A stretch of DNA of 64,000 nt from Caldilineaceae bacterium (GCA_019637645.1 JAHBVH010000029.1:1-64000); one strand, 5' to 3'. Counted from the stretch's first letter, positions 34,777 through 44,652 are shown. Notes: generated from the sequence alone by a model not told the origin. Translations and numbers: made by a program.

Positions 34777-36225
34777 TTACCGAATTTTGGATAAGATATC
34801 CCGTCCTACCACAATCCGCAGATCAACCAGTTGGGTCTTCTGTAGCCCATCTAGGATCGAAGAGCCAGGCTGGAGATCCAATGCCTGTCTAACCTGTTCA
34901 ATAATCGCTTGGGGGACACCATAGTTTACCACTAAGGTATTGCTATAGTCACTGCGATCAGCATCCCCAATCGCCACAACTTGCCAGCCTCTGGCTTCCA
35001 AATAGGTGCGCGTTTGGGCCGCAATCCCAGGTTCACCCGTTCCATTCAAAACTTCGATCCGGACAGATTGGGGGCTGCTGGGAGCATCTGCTGGGGATGT
35101 CACCGTGCTGGCTGGCTTAAAGAATTCCTCCAATGCAGTGCGTACTTTCTCGCGATCCGGAATGAGAATCCAACCGGCATCTTCGGTAATCTTTTCTTCG
35201 CCATAGCGGCTATCCAAAACATCCTGCCGAATCTCCTGTAGGGCGGCTTGACTCATATAGCCAGCTAATTCATATTGGACAAACAGAGGAATATTTGTGT
35301 CAATGCTGCTGCGCATGGTGCTAATCAACATCCACGCCTTAGGGAGCAAGGTCGGGATCATGTTGGCGCTCAACACCTTGTCGATCACGGCCCGGATCAC
35401 ATCTTGCTGTCGGCGCGATCGCCCATAATCGTCATCCACATGACGCGTGCGTGCAAATTTCAGGGCGGTTTGCCCGTCGAGGTGCTGTAGACCAGGATCC
35501 AGATGAAAGGTCTCGACACCATAATCAGCCGTGGGATATTCTTCGTCATGGATGACCGTCGGCACCATAATATCAATGCCGCCAAGCAGATCTACCACTT
35601 GGACAAAGCCTTGGAAATTGATCCGCACATAATAGTCAATGGGACGCCCAATCAGTTGACTCACGGTGTCCATGATTAATTGGGGACCACCGCCATTCGG
35701 GTTGCGTTGTTCCCCAATGCTGTAGGCCGTGTTGATTTTGGCATTATAGGTAGCGCCAGCAATCGGTACCCAAAGGTCACGGGGTAGCGAGAGCATACCA
35801 GCCGTATGGGATTGTGGATCAAGGGTCAACAGAATAATTGTGTCAGTACGCGCGGGACCCACTTCGTCGGGGCGGTCATCGGTACCCAAAAGCAATACGT
35901 TGATCGGGGCCATGGCAACCGAGGCCGCTGGTGGTAGTTCGAGGGCTGCCACATCTGCCTGTGCCGCCGTGAGCGCCGCAGCTTGGGCTTGTTCAGCTTC
36001 GCCGTCAGTGATATCAGTCATCGGCAGATCTAAATCAATCGCCGTGGAATAGCTATTCACAACCGACCATCGAGCGGCCTGGTAGAGCCGATAGGCCCCA
36101 ATCGAAGCCGCGCCAAGGACCAGCACAGCATAGACAGCAACAATTAACAGCGTACGTGAGCCAGGGCGTGGCTGCGGTCGTTGCGCCCTTGAAAGTGAGT
36201 ATTGTTCAGGTATTACACGTTCCAT
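34777..36225 (-). CDS. LytR-CpsA-Psr (LCP) family protein
   Basis: A 482-residue membrane enzyme that links polymers to the cell wall. One N-terminal membrane segment (about 24-48) leads to the LCP domain (about 108-290): NVLLLGTDDRP, RTDTIILLTLDP, SLPRDLWVPI and KFARTRHVDDDYGRSRRQQ with the arginines that bind the polyprenyl phosphate. A LytR_C domain follows (about 395-480, VLNGTGEPGIAAQTRTYLEA). The first 20 residues are polar and basic. The neighbours are a hydrolase in the same operon and a large envelope protein upstream. Confidence 0.88.
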   Translation of the reverse strand: MERVIPEQYSLSRAQRPQPRPGSRTLLIVAVYAVLVLGAASIGAYRLYQAARWSVVNSYSTAIDLDLPMTDITDGEAEQAQAAALTAAQADVAALELPPAASVAMAPINVLLLGTDDRPDEVGPARTDTIILLTLDPQSHTAGMLSLPRDLWVPIAGATYNAKINTAYSIGEQRNPNGGGPQLIMDTVSQLIGRPIDYYVRINFQGFVQVVDLLGGIDIMVPTVIHDEEYPTADYGVETFHLDPGLQHLDGQTALKFARTRHVDDDYGRSRRQQDVIRAVIDKVLSANMIPTLLPKAWMLISTMRSSIDTNIPLFVQYELAGYMSQAALQEIRQDVLDSRYGEEKITEDAGWILIPDREKVRTALEEFFKPASTVTSPADAPSSPQSVRIEVLNGTGEPGIAAQTRTYLEARGWQVVAIGDADRSDYSNTLVVNYGVPQAIIEQVRQALDLQPGSSILDGLQKTQLVDLRIVVGRDILSKIR

Positions 36226-36471
36226 ATAGGTCAGATTATAACACAGAGCACATAGCAGACGACAAGTAAAAGGTAGATCGTAACTACATTCTATACCCCA
36301 AGCGACAAGGGTTTATGCCCTTCACCAAGAAAACGTAGAGAAATGGTCTGTTGCAGTCATGAGGAGCCTAGCTAGGGTAAGCGAGGGAAAGGGGCAAGCA
36401 GCAAACAGCGACTAGAAAAGATAAACAAAGCTGAAAAGCAGCGCTGGCTAGACGTTGATCGTTAGCCGCAG

Positions 36472-36502
36472 AACCCTGTCCGGGTCACAACCTGACAGGG
36501 TT
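36472..36502 (-). terminator. hairpin between the propeller protein and LCP genes
   Basis: AACCCTGTC and GACAGGGTT form a perfect 9-bp stem. It lies 40 bases beyond the stop of the upstream gene on the minus strand. The arms resemble the CTGACAG arms of the dispersed palindromes, so it may be a worn copy. The rest of the 316-base gap (36226-36541) shows nothing recognisable. Confidence 0.4.
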
Positions 36503-36541
36503 GCCGAGTCGGGAACGCCTAGACAAACACAGGAATCCGGC

Positions 36542-38917
36542 TTAATTGGCTTGCGTCAGTGGGTGTTTGAATAGCGCCGTTTGCGTCAAAATATACATAG
36601 TATCTTCTACTTCATCGACGAAAAGCCCCCTGAGTTCGCGCAAGGGATGCCCTTCTGGGGCGCGATATTGGCGTTGGTACTTGCCATCTTTGCTATAGAC
36701 CAAGATGCGCTCCTGATCGCTGTCGGCCAGATAAACCATAGAATTGCCTTGATCGCCGACCGCAATGTCAACGGGTGAACCAATCACACCGATACTATCT
36801 TCCAGCGAGAACGGCACTTGCGCGCCTGTGCGATAGCGCGAGACAAGCCCCTGAACGTAGAGCATCCAGACATCGCCATCAATATCGATGGCACGAAGGC
36901 TAGTTAGGTCACTCTGAGCTTGAGCATTAAACCAGGGCACAGGTGGCTGGGTATAATCACCGCTGTAACGAAAGAGCTGGCTGGCCCCTGCATCGGCAAT
37001 GTACAGCCGATCAGCATAGACCTCCATCTTAATAGGTTTGTTTAGCTGATCTTGCCCACCGAGCGCCACTCGGCTAGCGCCTTCCACACGGCGGTCATAG
37101 CGAAAGAGGTTTTTGTTGCGGTCCAATACCAAGAGATAGGCTTTATCTTGGATACCTGCAACGGGGGTTTGCCAAGCAATGTCCACTAATTCGCCGACGC
37201 TACCACCATCAATGGTATCCCCCTGGCGGATTACAACCTCACCTTCCAAATTCGTAACCATGGTGCGTGTGGGATCAAGCTGAAAGTATTGGATGACTTG
37301 ACGCCCACTATCCAATACATAAATATCTTGATCAGCGACAATCACGCGCTGGGGCAAGGCCTCGGGCAAAAATTGAACCAATGGCGCGGCGAGCGCATAG
37401 AGCGGCTGCACTTGAAGCAATTCGGCCATCTCGCGTTCAATGCGTACGCTCAACTCGTCGGCGCGTGTCAGCCGTCCGCCCACGAGGTTATCAGCCGCCA
37501 GAAGATAGGTCTGGGCCTGGGTCAGTTGGGTACGTGCGGTGGCGCGATCGCCACTTTGGAGTGCGTTTTCGGCAGCCAAGAAGCTTGTTTCCGCCAGATC
37601 CAGCGTACGTTCAGCTTCTTCTTGGTTGCGCATATCGCGCGACCAATACACAGCCGTCACGACCACAGGCGTGAGGATCAGAATCAGCAAGGCGATAAGA
37701 ATGTAGAGACGGGCGCGGCTGCCCATTGCACGCGCTGGCGGTGTAAAGGTTGCCATGCGCTCCAACATCCCCATCCCAGCCGGGGCTGGAGGTTGGCTCT
37801 CGTCGTCGGCTAGCGGTGTGGGAAAGGCCGGCGTATATGAACGCTGGGGGTAGGTAGGCACCTCGGCTAGGGTGTGTTGCTCCGCTAGATCGAGGTCATC
37901 AAGGGGGGTCTGTGTGCCCGGGGTGGCCCGTTCGGGCAGAATCTTGGTAAATATGGTTTTGGTTTGTGATACTGCGCGCTGCACCGCCCCTTGCACTGTC
38001 GTTTGCCAGGTCGGCCCTTGGGCAGTGGTATGCGTTGATAGCGGATGCTCGGTCAACTCCTGATCAGCCGCGCGCGTCATCGAGGTCATCAAGGGCGATG
38101 GGTCGGCTACCGTACCGTCAACAGGGGCTTCCCCCGTTCGCGCCGCCGGCGGGGTATCAGCCGTGGCGAGGGGACGTTGGGGAGGTGGGGCCTGGAGAGC
38201 TGCTGGCAAGCCACCCCAACGCCGACGGGGCGTCGATTGGGCAGTTGGTGTGGTGAGCGCCTTGGTCTCTGGCGTATCCGCCGCCGTGATCACAAAAAGC
38301 CCCGGCAACTGTTCAATGCCAGCATGCTGACAGAGCGCGACAATAATTTCGCTCAGGTTATTCGGCTTTAGATAGGCAACGGTACTAGCCAGATCACGCA
38401 AGGAAAAATATTCAAGGCAGTAGTTGCCAGCAATCAGAAATGCTGTACCCAGCGGCGCTTCTTGGCGATAGATGTCAAACGCCAGTTCCCCTTGCTCATT
38501 GAAGCCAATGGCCCCTGGCGGAAATACATCTACTTTACCACCATTAGTAAAGAGCGCCAGGGTCGCCCCTGTGCCGACAGCCATCAGGCGATTTTCCAGC
38601 AGTGCCACCAATAGGATCCCCAGATCAGCGCTTTGGTCTGACGACTGCTCGTCGGTGAGGAGTTGTTGCAACCCTTCGCGCAGCGCTTCGCCTAACACGT
38701 AGGACTGCGTTCCCTTGATGGTATAATAGGTGCGTTGGATCGTGCTCAGGGCACGCTCTACGCGCTGCGGGGCATCGGGCGTTGTGGGAGCAAACTCAAT
38801 CACAGCATAAAGACGGCCGCGCGCCGATTGCAATGTGTCTGGCGGTGGCTCCACAACACGAAGGCCAATGGGGCGGGTTTGTTGGTCGGTGGCTAAATAA
38901 GCATATTGGGTGCGCAT
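36542..38917 (-). CDS. membrane protein with phosphatase-like N terminus and beta-propeller C terminus
   Basis: A 791-residue protein. The first ~230 residues resemble a PP2C-like fold (GILLVALLENRLMAVGTGA, then LFTNGG) but lack the usual aspartate pairs, so it may be inactive. A proline-rich segment of ~170 residues follows, then one membrane helix (about 405-430, LYILIALLILILTPVV), a helical stretch, and ~260 residues of NHL-type propeller blades outside (KPIKMEVYADRLYIADAGA, PVDIAVGDQGNSMVYLAD). A longer frame begins at a TTG at 38998, but ATG 38917 is preferred. Function unknown; a link between a cytoplasmic module and the envelope is plausible. Confidence 0.6.
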   Translation of the reverse strand: MRTQYAYLATDQQTRPIGLRVVEPPPDTLQSARGRLYAVIEFAPTTPDAPQRVERALSTIQRTYYTIKGTQSYVLGEALREGLQQLLTDEQSSDQSADLGILLVALLENRLMAVGTGATLALFTNGGKVDVFPPGAIGFNEQGELAFDIYRQEAPLGTAFLIAGNYCLEYFSLRDLASTVAYLKPNNLSEIIVALCQHAGIEQLPGLFVITAADTPETKALTTPTAQSTPRRRWGGLPAALQAPPPQRPLATADTPPAARTGEAPVDGTVADPSPLMTSMTRAADQELTEHPLSTHTTAQGPTWQTTVQGAVQRAVSQTKTIFTKILPERATPGTQTPLDDLDLAEQHTLAEVPTYPQRSYTPAFPTPLADDESQPPAPAGMGMLERMATFTPPARAMGSRARLYILIALLILILTPVVVTAVYWSRDMRNQEEAERTLDLAETSFLAAENALQSGDRATARTQLTQAQTYLLAADNLVGGRLTRADELSVRIEREMAELLQVQPLYALAAPLVQFLPEALPQRVIVADQDIYVLDSGRQVIQYFQLDPTRTMVTNLEGEVVIRQGDTIDGGSVGELVDIAWQTPVAGIQDKAYLLVLDRNKNLFRYDRRVEGASRVALGGQDQLNKPIKMEVYADRLYIADAGASQLFRYSGDYTQPPVPWFNAQAQSDLTSLRAIDIDGDVWMLYVQGLVSRYRTGAQVPFSLEDSIGVIGSPVDIAVGDQGNSMVYLADSDQERILVYSKDGKYQRQYRAPEGHPLRELRGLFVDEVEDTMYILTQTALFKHPLTQAN

Positions 38918-39204
38918 AGAAAATAAGTTACCTGATAGATTGCTTCGGCTTGTCGCAAAGATTTTAGCGCTTTGCCCTAAGAATGTCAACGTTTCCAAAC
39001 AAGTAACGTCAGGTACCGCGAATCAGGGGCAGCGCACTGGACGGCAACGCCATGGCGTAAAATACCAATAAAGCCCTAGCTAATTTTTGATTATTCCAGA
39101 GCAATTTTATAATCAGTACAGGGGAAACGAACAAGGTTCAACAACGTTCTTACATTGGCCGCGCCTAGCTTACGAAGACCTTGTACATGCCATGGAGGCT
39201 AACC

Positions 39205-39240
39205 ATCTAGCCTGATAATCTAGCCTGATAATCTAGCCTA
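39205..39240. repeat. 13-nt tandem repeat
   Basis: ATCTAGCCTGATA repeated 2.8 times without change. Confidence 0.8.
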
Positions 39241-39368
39241 ACAAGGTGGGTTAACAAGGTTGGCTAAGTAACCCCGGTCTTTATCATTCAAACGCACAAA
39301 AACGGCCAAAGGTCCCAACAAACGGTTGCACTATTTGCGGTAAGGACCAAGCGATTATTGGGGTCATT

Positions 39369-39394
39369 TTGGGATCATTATTTGGGATCATTAT
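39369..39394. repeat. 13-nt tandem repeat
   Basis: TTGGGATCATTAT repeated exactly twice, preceded by a diverged unit TTGGGGTCATTTT. Confidence 0.75.
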
Positions 39395-39687
39395 AGTCAA
39401 AATACGCTGGATTAGACATCACGGTCGATGGGGCCAACGCCCCATCTAATTGTATCCCCAATCACATATATTCCAAGTGGTGAATGTTAGTTTTCTAGCA
39501 ATGACCGGCAGATCACTTGGATAATCCAGAGTAAATGCTTCTATTTTTGGGCGATCAATGAGGATGGGCAGTGTGTTGTTGGTAACATACCAGCCACATC
39601 TCTTCACCATCAATTCGTTTGTTTTATCATTAATTTAATTTGGATAATCCTTGATCTCATAAGAATGTAATGAAAGAGGAAATGGCT

Positions 39688-39978
39688 ATGGCAGTAGCAA
39701 CCTGCGCCGAATGCGACGAAGAGATTGAAGTAAGTGATCGCGCGCGCGTCGGTCAACGTGTCGTCTGCTCTCACTGTGGGGCACAACTCGAGGTCGTAAG
39801 CACCAACCCTTTGGAGCTTGATCCAAGCTATGAGGATGACGACGATTGGGACGATGATGACGACTTCACGGATGATGAGTTTAGCGACCTAGACGACGAT
39901 GAATGGGATGATGACGACTACGACGATTTCGACGATGATGACGATGATGATGATTTTGATGACGACGACAAATGGTAG
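39688..39978 (+). CDS. LysW-like zinc-ribbon protein with poly-aspartate tail
   Basis: A 96-residue protein. The N-terminal half is a LysW-like zinc ribbon: CAEC and CSHC (about 6-9 and 29-32), then [20 protein letters not shown]. LysW, the amino-group carrier of lysine and arginine synthesis in Thermus, has the same ribbon and ends in EDWGE, whose glutamate carries the substrate. Here the protein instead continues for ~45 residues that are mostly D, with W, F and Y at intervals. Three in-frame ATGs exist (39670, 39682, 39688); AGAGGA 7 bases before 39688 favours the last. No LysX-like ligase is nearby, so a carrier role is unproven. Confidence 0.72.
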   Translation: MAVATCAECDEEIEVSDRARVGQRVVCSHCGAQLEVVSTNPLELDPSYEDDDDWDDDDDFTDDEFSDLDDDEWDDDDYDDFDDDDDDDDFDDDDKW

Positions 39979-40634
39979 TGAATGGGGAGATGACGCCAGC
40001 GGCACGCTACCTTATTCCAGCGCAAACTTATCGCACGGAAGAAGAGATCTTGCGCAGCCGCTTTATTACGACCGTGGGCTATACGCCAACCGTCGAAGCG
40101 GCACGTGAGTTTATCGCTAGCGTGAGTCGTGAATTTGCCGACGCCAGTCATAATTGCTGGGCCTACGTGGTGGGTTCGCCAGGAAGTACCGGCCAAGTCG
40201 GCATGGGCGATGACGGTGAGCCCCATGGTACGGCTGGGCGACCTATGCTCACCGTGTTGCTACATAGCAAGGTCGGCGATGTCTGTGCGGTTGTCACCCG
40301 TTACTTTGGTGGCACCTTGCTCGGCAAGGGGGGCTTGGTCAAAGCGTATACCGGTGGTGTCCAACTAGCCTTAGAGACTTTGCCTGTTTGTGAACAAGTC
40401 CCGAAGGCCACCATCACGCTCCTCTTTGACTATAGCTATATCACCCCTATCCAACGGCTTTTCCCCCTTTTTGAAGTAACCTTGCGCGGGGAGCAATACG
40501 CCGCCGATGTCTTCTATGAACTCACGCTCCCCCTCGAACAAGTACCCCCTTTCACGGTAGCGGTGATGGAGTTGACCAACGGCCAGGCAATCGTTGAAAG
40601 CAGCGCGGCGGATGCCGCCAACGACACCGTCTGA
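39972..40634 (+). CDS. yigZ: YigZ/IMPACT family protein
   Basis: A 220-residue protein of the UPF0029 (IMPACT/YigZ) family. The conserved first domain has the SRF...[11 protein letters not shown] segment (about 33-70), [14 protein letters not shown] (about 79-92) and [20 protein letters not shown] (about 107-126). The second domain, ferredoxin-like DUF1949, follows. The proteins bind RNA or ribosomes; the yeast homologue counters GCN2, and the bacterial role is unclear. The ATG overlaps the end of the acidic protein gene (7 bases), so translation may be coupled; ATG 39990 is an alternative. Confidence 0.88.
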   Translation: MVVNGEMTPAARYLIPAQTYRTEEEILRSRFITTVGYTPTVEAAREFIASVSREFADASHNCWAYVVGSPGSTGQVGMGDDGEPHGTAGRPMLTVLLHSKVGDVCAVVTRYFGGTLLGKGGLVKAYTGGVQLALETLPVCEQVPKATITLLFDYSYITPIQRLFPLFEVTLRGEQYAADVFYELTLPLEQVPPFTVAVMELTNGQAIVESSAADAANDTV

Positions 40635-40668
40635 CCGATACCGCACAGCACAATATCTATGCTTGTCC

Positions 40669-40699
40669 CATCGCCCTAGTCGTATAGACTAGGGCGATG
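40669..40699 (+). terminator. terminator of the yigZ transcript
   Basis: CATCGCCCTAGTC and GACTAGGGCGATG form a perfect 13-bp stem with a GTATA loop, 34 bases after the stop. TTGTTAT follows. The rest of the gap to 41028 holds no gene I would defend. Confidence 0.75.
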
Positions 40700-41028
40700 T
40701 TGTTATAGCGTTCGGCACTAGGCGCAGCCGCAATAAGAGCCTGGAGCAAACATTCGCAGGCCGAGCATTGCTCCACCACAACAATCGATGGGTCGTACAA
40801 ACAACGGCGTAACGCCTAAGGCATTCAAGCAATCGACCTTGCCAACAACGCTCATGCCCCAAAAGCCGTGGGAATGCGGTTTATTAAAGAGAACGTACGC
40901 CAAGCTAACGCGGTCAGCTTTGCATACCTCACCGATCTTCGCGAGCAAGATCACTTAACAAACGCCGAAACTTACGCTCCGCCAACGGCGTTATTACTTG
41001 AAGTGTTTTTCATCAAAAGGAGGATCGA

Positions 41029-44000
41029 ATGAGTCACGCGCCCGAACTCTATGCTTTGCTCGTTGGGATTGATCGCTATCATCCACAAGGAAGGATTCGT
41101 CATCTCCGTGGCTGTGTCAATGATGTCAACGCAATGGAACAGTTGCTTCAACAGAAATATGGGGTGGCCGCCACCAATATTCAGAAGCTCACCAACGAGG
41201 ACGCAACCCACCAAGGCATTAAAGCTGCCTTTCGCCAACATCTCATCCAACCCGCCGAAGCCTGGTCCAAAGCGGGACGCGGCGGGCCACCACCGGCCTT
41301 TGTCTTTCACTACAGTGGGCATGGCTCGCAAGCGCGCGACGAAACCGGCACTGAGCCTGACGGGCTGGACGAAACCCTCGTGGCCTACGACAGCCGCACC
41401 CCTGGGATCTATGACATAAAGGATTGGGAACTAGGGCAGCTGATCAGCATGCTCAACCGCTATAGTGACAATGTCACCATCATTTTGGATTGCTGCCACT
41501 CTGGTTCGGGCACACGCAACCTAGCGCAGGATATCGACGCCGAGCCAGGGATCGCCCTTACGCGTCGCTGCCCGCCCGATCTACGGCCCCAGCCAGCCCA
41601 TAGTCAGCGCCCAGCCGCCCTAGCCCAAAGCCGCAATGTCAGCACAAGCAATTGGGAAGTGGCGGGTCAACATGTGCTGCTAGCCGGTTGCCGCGATCAA
41701 GAAGAGTCCAACGAATATGCGAAGCCCGCTACCGGCCCGCTGGTCAATCAGCCAAGTATGTGGCGCGGCGCAATGAGCTACTTTCTCCAACAGATCCTGG
41801 AAGAGCTACCGCCCACGACGAGCCTGACCTACCGAGAACTCCACGAACGCCTGCGCTACCAAGTTAATCAGATCTATCCCAGTCAAATGCCGCAGTGTGA
41901 AGGTGATCGCGATCGCGAACTTTTTGGCGGAGTACGCCCCCAACAAGAACGCTTTTTTACCATCATCGATAAACGGGCAGGCTATTTCTGGATCGACGGT
42001 GGCAGCGCGCACGGCTTTACCGAAGGGACCTTGCTCAATGTCTATCCCCCCCACCTGCGTACCCTCGCCGCTGCCGATGCACCGGTTGCCCAATTACAGA
42101 TCGATGAAGTAGGTGCAGTGACCAGTGGCTGCACCGTTGCCACTGGTGATGCGGCGGCGGTTGCCATCAATGCCCGCTGTGTTTTGCAGCGCGTCAACTA
42201 TGGGAATCAACAACGGAGCGTCCAAATAGCCGTGGCAGACGCCACTTTGCAAAACGCGCTCATACAGCGGTTAGCCCCCCAAGAGGATACCCAGCAGATC
42301 GATGTTTCGGCTTACTTACGTGTCGCTATGGCAGCGGCAGCCGACTTCCGGGTTGTCGAGCAAGCAGAGAGACTTACGATCCAAGACAACAGCGGTCGAT
42401 TGTTAGTGGCCCCCCTCGCCAAAGATGACCTTGATGGGATCGTCACCGATCTCGCCCACCTAGCGCGCTATCAGAATGCGCTGACCATTCGCAACACAGC
42501 CCCCCATAGCGAATTGGCCGGTGCCATCCAGCTAGAGATGAAAGCCCTTGCCTTTGATCCCAACACCCAACAGCCATTAGCCGAAGCCTTGCCACGAACA
42601 GCCGGGGGCGAACTGATCAATACCGTTGACACGCGGATTGTGCTAGAGATCACCAATCGCTCCACCCAAGATCTCTATCTAGCGCTCTTTAATTTTAGCC
42701 CAGATTGGAGCGTTCAGCAGCTCTATCCACCAAAGGGGGCGCATGAAGCGCTCCGCGCCGGACGCACCATCCACCTTGGCCTTTCCAATCGCCGCAGCGA
42801 GCAACTGATGGCCCAGTTGCCAGCAGGCATGATCGAAGGACGCGATGTCTTTAAGGTCTTTGCTACCGTCAATGACACTAGCTTTGAAGTGCTCGAGCAG
42901 GCTGCCCTCAAGAGCCCGTTCCAGGTGCAGAAGCAGGTCGGCATGGCCCAAACACCATCCGCCCTCGACCAAGTTTTGCAAAGTGCGGTAGCTGGTCAGC
43001 AGACCAAAGCCTATGGCCCGCCACCAGCTAGTGTAGCCGATGAATGGACCACCGCCGAACTAACAGTCACGACGGTCGAATCCAGGGAACGGATGACCCA
43101 AGCACTACAAGGGGGAGCACGGACTGCGCTACCAGCTTTCGCGCTAGAAGTCGAAGCGCCCACCGGCTTTGCTGGGCAAGTGCGGGTGGTTACAGCCCAG
43201 CAGAGCACCCGCGCCACCAATAGCACCGTCGATCTCCAAATGCCCTTGGGGCTAGCCGCGCAACCGGCACAATTTGCGCCCTTGCCCTTGGCGGCCACCC
43301 GCGCCGCGGCCCCAACAGGCGCTTTTTTGGAAATCGAGGCCGACGAGGAAAACCGCCAGCGGATCACCCCGGCAACGCCCCTCTTGCTCCATCTCAATGA
43401 CACCATGAACGAAGAGGAAGCCTGCTTCGCCGTCGCCTTTGATGGCAGCTTCTACTATCCTGTGGGGCGCAGTCAGCACGATCCACAAACAGTTGAAGTG
43501 ACATGGCTGCCGCCCGCCGATCCAGAAAGCGTGGTGCCGCTGCGCAGTACGCGTGGGGTAGGTCGTGTGGTCAAACTCTATCTGTACAAACTGCTTGGGT
43601 TCAATGAGGTCAGCTTGGGGCTCCATCAAGTCCGCTTTGTGCCGACGAGCGAGGTCAATGACCAAAACGCCGCACCTGACGAAAGAGCTTGGCCGGTGGC
43701 CAGTGGCGTGCTCTACTATCGTGCCGTCGATCCATGCCAGTTTCAGCCCAATGAGCGCGTCGCCGTAGCGGTGCCTGGGTTTAGTGCCACGAGCCAAGAG
43801 CAGGCCGTTTGGCTATGCCAGACCTTAGCGCAGCAGAACCTCCGCTATGATCATATCTTGACCTTTGACTATGAATCATTCAATACGGGCATTAGCGAAA
43901 ATGGGCAGAAGCTGAGCAATGCCCTGCGCGCCGCGCGCCTCCACGAAGTACTTGGGCTCCAGGTTGATCTCTTTGCCCACAGCATGGGCACGGTCATCAC

Positions 44001-44562
44001 GCGCTGTATGGTTGAGCTATGGGGCGGCGATGCCTTTGTCAGCCGTTGCTTTTTGGCCGGCCCACCAAACCAGGGCACGCGCTTAGCCGAAGCCAAGCAG
44101 TACATCAGTTGGATCACAGCCTTGGCGCTGAATCAGGTGGGGACGTGGACCGTCGCTGCGATTGGCGGGTGGGTCCTCAACAAAGCAGCCGAAGACGCGG
44201 TGGGTCCCGGTGATCTGCGGACAAGTTCCACCATTCTGCATGATCTGAATACCGCGACCAAGACAGTTTCGGTACCCTATTTTATTATCGCTGGCACAAA
44301 CAACCAGCCACTGCACCTCGATGCCACAGCTTGGCAACGGCTCCAACACAAAGCCCTAAACCGCGTCGATTGGGCCTTAGATGCACTCTTTGACGATCAG
44401 CATGATCTGGTGATTGGGGTTAAAAGCATGTTGGGTGTACGCAATGGTCACTACCCAGCACACCTTCTTGCCACGCGTGAGGTGAACTGTACCCACTTTG
44501 ACTATTTTCGCGATGAGGAATCACAACAGCAATTGTTCACGTGGTTACGTCAGGGTCACTAA
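41029..44562 (+). CDS. metacaspase-like protease fused to a C-terminal alpha/beta hydrolase
   Basis: A 1177-residue fusion. The caspase-like C14 domain (about 1-300) has the catalytic histidine in HYSGHGSQ (H98) and cysteine in DCCHSGS (C156), with DETLVAYD between. A middle part (about 300-800) contains a DUF4384-like domain (TNRSTQDLYLALFNFSPDW) and low-complexity A/T/Q stretches. The last ~290 residues are a PGAP1-like alpha/beta hydrolase: VPGFSATSQ, the elbow FAHSMG (S985), GPPNQGTRL, a late D and a possible histidine near HDL. No signal peptide or membrane helix is seen, so it is probably cytoplasmic. AAAAGGAGG supports the start. Protease and lipase in one chain suggest a regulated self-activating effector; that is inference. 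Confidence 0.82.
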   Translation: MSHAPELYALLVGIDRYHPQGRIRHLRGCVNDVNAMEQLLQQKYGVAATNIQKLTNEDATHQGIKAAFRQHLIQPAEAWSKAGRGGPPPAFVFHYSGHGSQARDETGTEPDGLDETLVAYDSRTPGIYDIKDWELGQLISMLNRYSDNVTIILDCCHSGSGTRNLAQDIDAEPGIALTRRCPPDLRPQPAHSQRPAALAQSRNVSTSNWEVAGQHVLLAGCRDQEESNEYAKPATGPLVNQPSMWRGAMSYFLQQILEELPPTTSLTYRELHERLRYQVNQIYPSQMPQCEGDRDRELFGGVRPQQERFFTIIDKRAGYFWIDGGSAHGFTEGTLLNVYPPHLRTLAAADAPVAQLQIDEVGAVTSGCTVATGDAAAVAINARCVLQRVNYGNQQRSVQIAVADATLQNALIQRLAPQEDTQQIDVSAYLRVAMAAAADFRVVEQAERLTIQDNSGRLLVAPLAKDDLDGIVTDLAHLARYQNALTIRNTAPHSELAGAIQLEMKALAFDPNTQQPLAEALPRTAGGELINTVDTRIVLEITNRSTQDLYLALFNFSPDWSVQQLYPPKGAHEALRAGRTIHLGLSNRRSEQLMAQLPAGMIEGRDVFKVFATVNDTSFEVLEQAALKSPFQVQKQVGMAQTPSALDQVLQSAVAGQQTKAYGPPPASVADEWTTAELTVTTVESRERMTQALQGGARTALPAFALEVEAPTGFAGQVRVVTAQQSTRATNSTVDLQMPLGLAAQPAQFAPLPLAATRAAAPTGAFLEIEADEENRQRITPATPLLLHLNDTMNEEEACFAVAFDGSFYYPVGRSQHDPQTVEVTWLPPADPESVVPLRSTRGVGRVVKLYLYKLLGFNEVSLGLHQVRFVPTSEVNDQNAAPDERAWPVASGVLYYRAVDPCQFQPNERVAVAVPGFSATSQEQAVWLCQTLAQQNLRYDHILTFDYESFNTGISENGQKLSNALRAARLHEVLGLQVDLFAHSMGTVITRCMVELWGGDAFVSRCFLAGPPNQGTRLAEAKQYISWITALALNQVGTWTVAAIGGWVLNKAAEDAVGPGDLRTSSTILHDLNTATKTVSVPYFIIAGTNNQPLHLDATAWQRLQHKALNRVDWALDALFDDQHDLVIGVKSMLGVRNGHYPAHLLATREVNCTHFDYFRDEESQQQLFTWLRQGH

Positions 44563-44652
44563 CTTACACACCACTGGCTCGCATCATTGTACTGGCTCAC
44601 ATCATTGGTAGCAACTGGTTGGCAGCACCTTAGGATAGCGGATCATGCAAGG

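Larger units (their letters stand above)
38999..39669. other. AT-rich intergenic region with short tandem repeats
   Basis: A 671-base gap without a convincing gene on either strand. It is visibly richer in A and T than the genes around it and contains two tandem arrays (listed separately) and AACAAGGT repeated at 39240-39260. It is a divergent gap, so promoters of both neighbours should lie in it, but no clear -35/-10 pair could be chosen. Confidence 0.5.

Noticed and set aside
40718..40954. Minus-strand frame of 78 residues in the gap before the caspase gene
   Set aside because: Unusual composition, no known family, and convincing terminator and leader sequences around it.
40874..41032. 52-codon frame whose TGA overlaps the ATG of the caspase-hydrolase gene (ATGA)
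   Set aside because: No ribosome-binding site or recognisable motif; the overlap could be chance.
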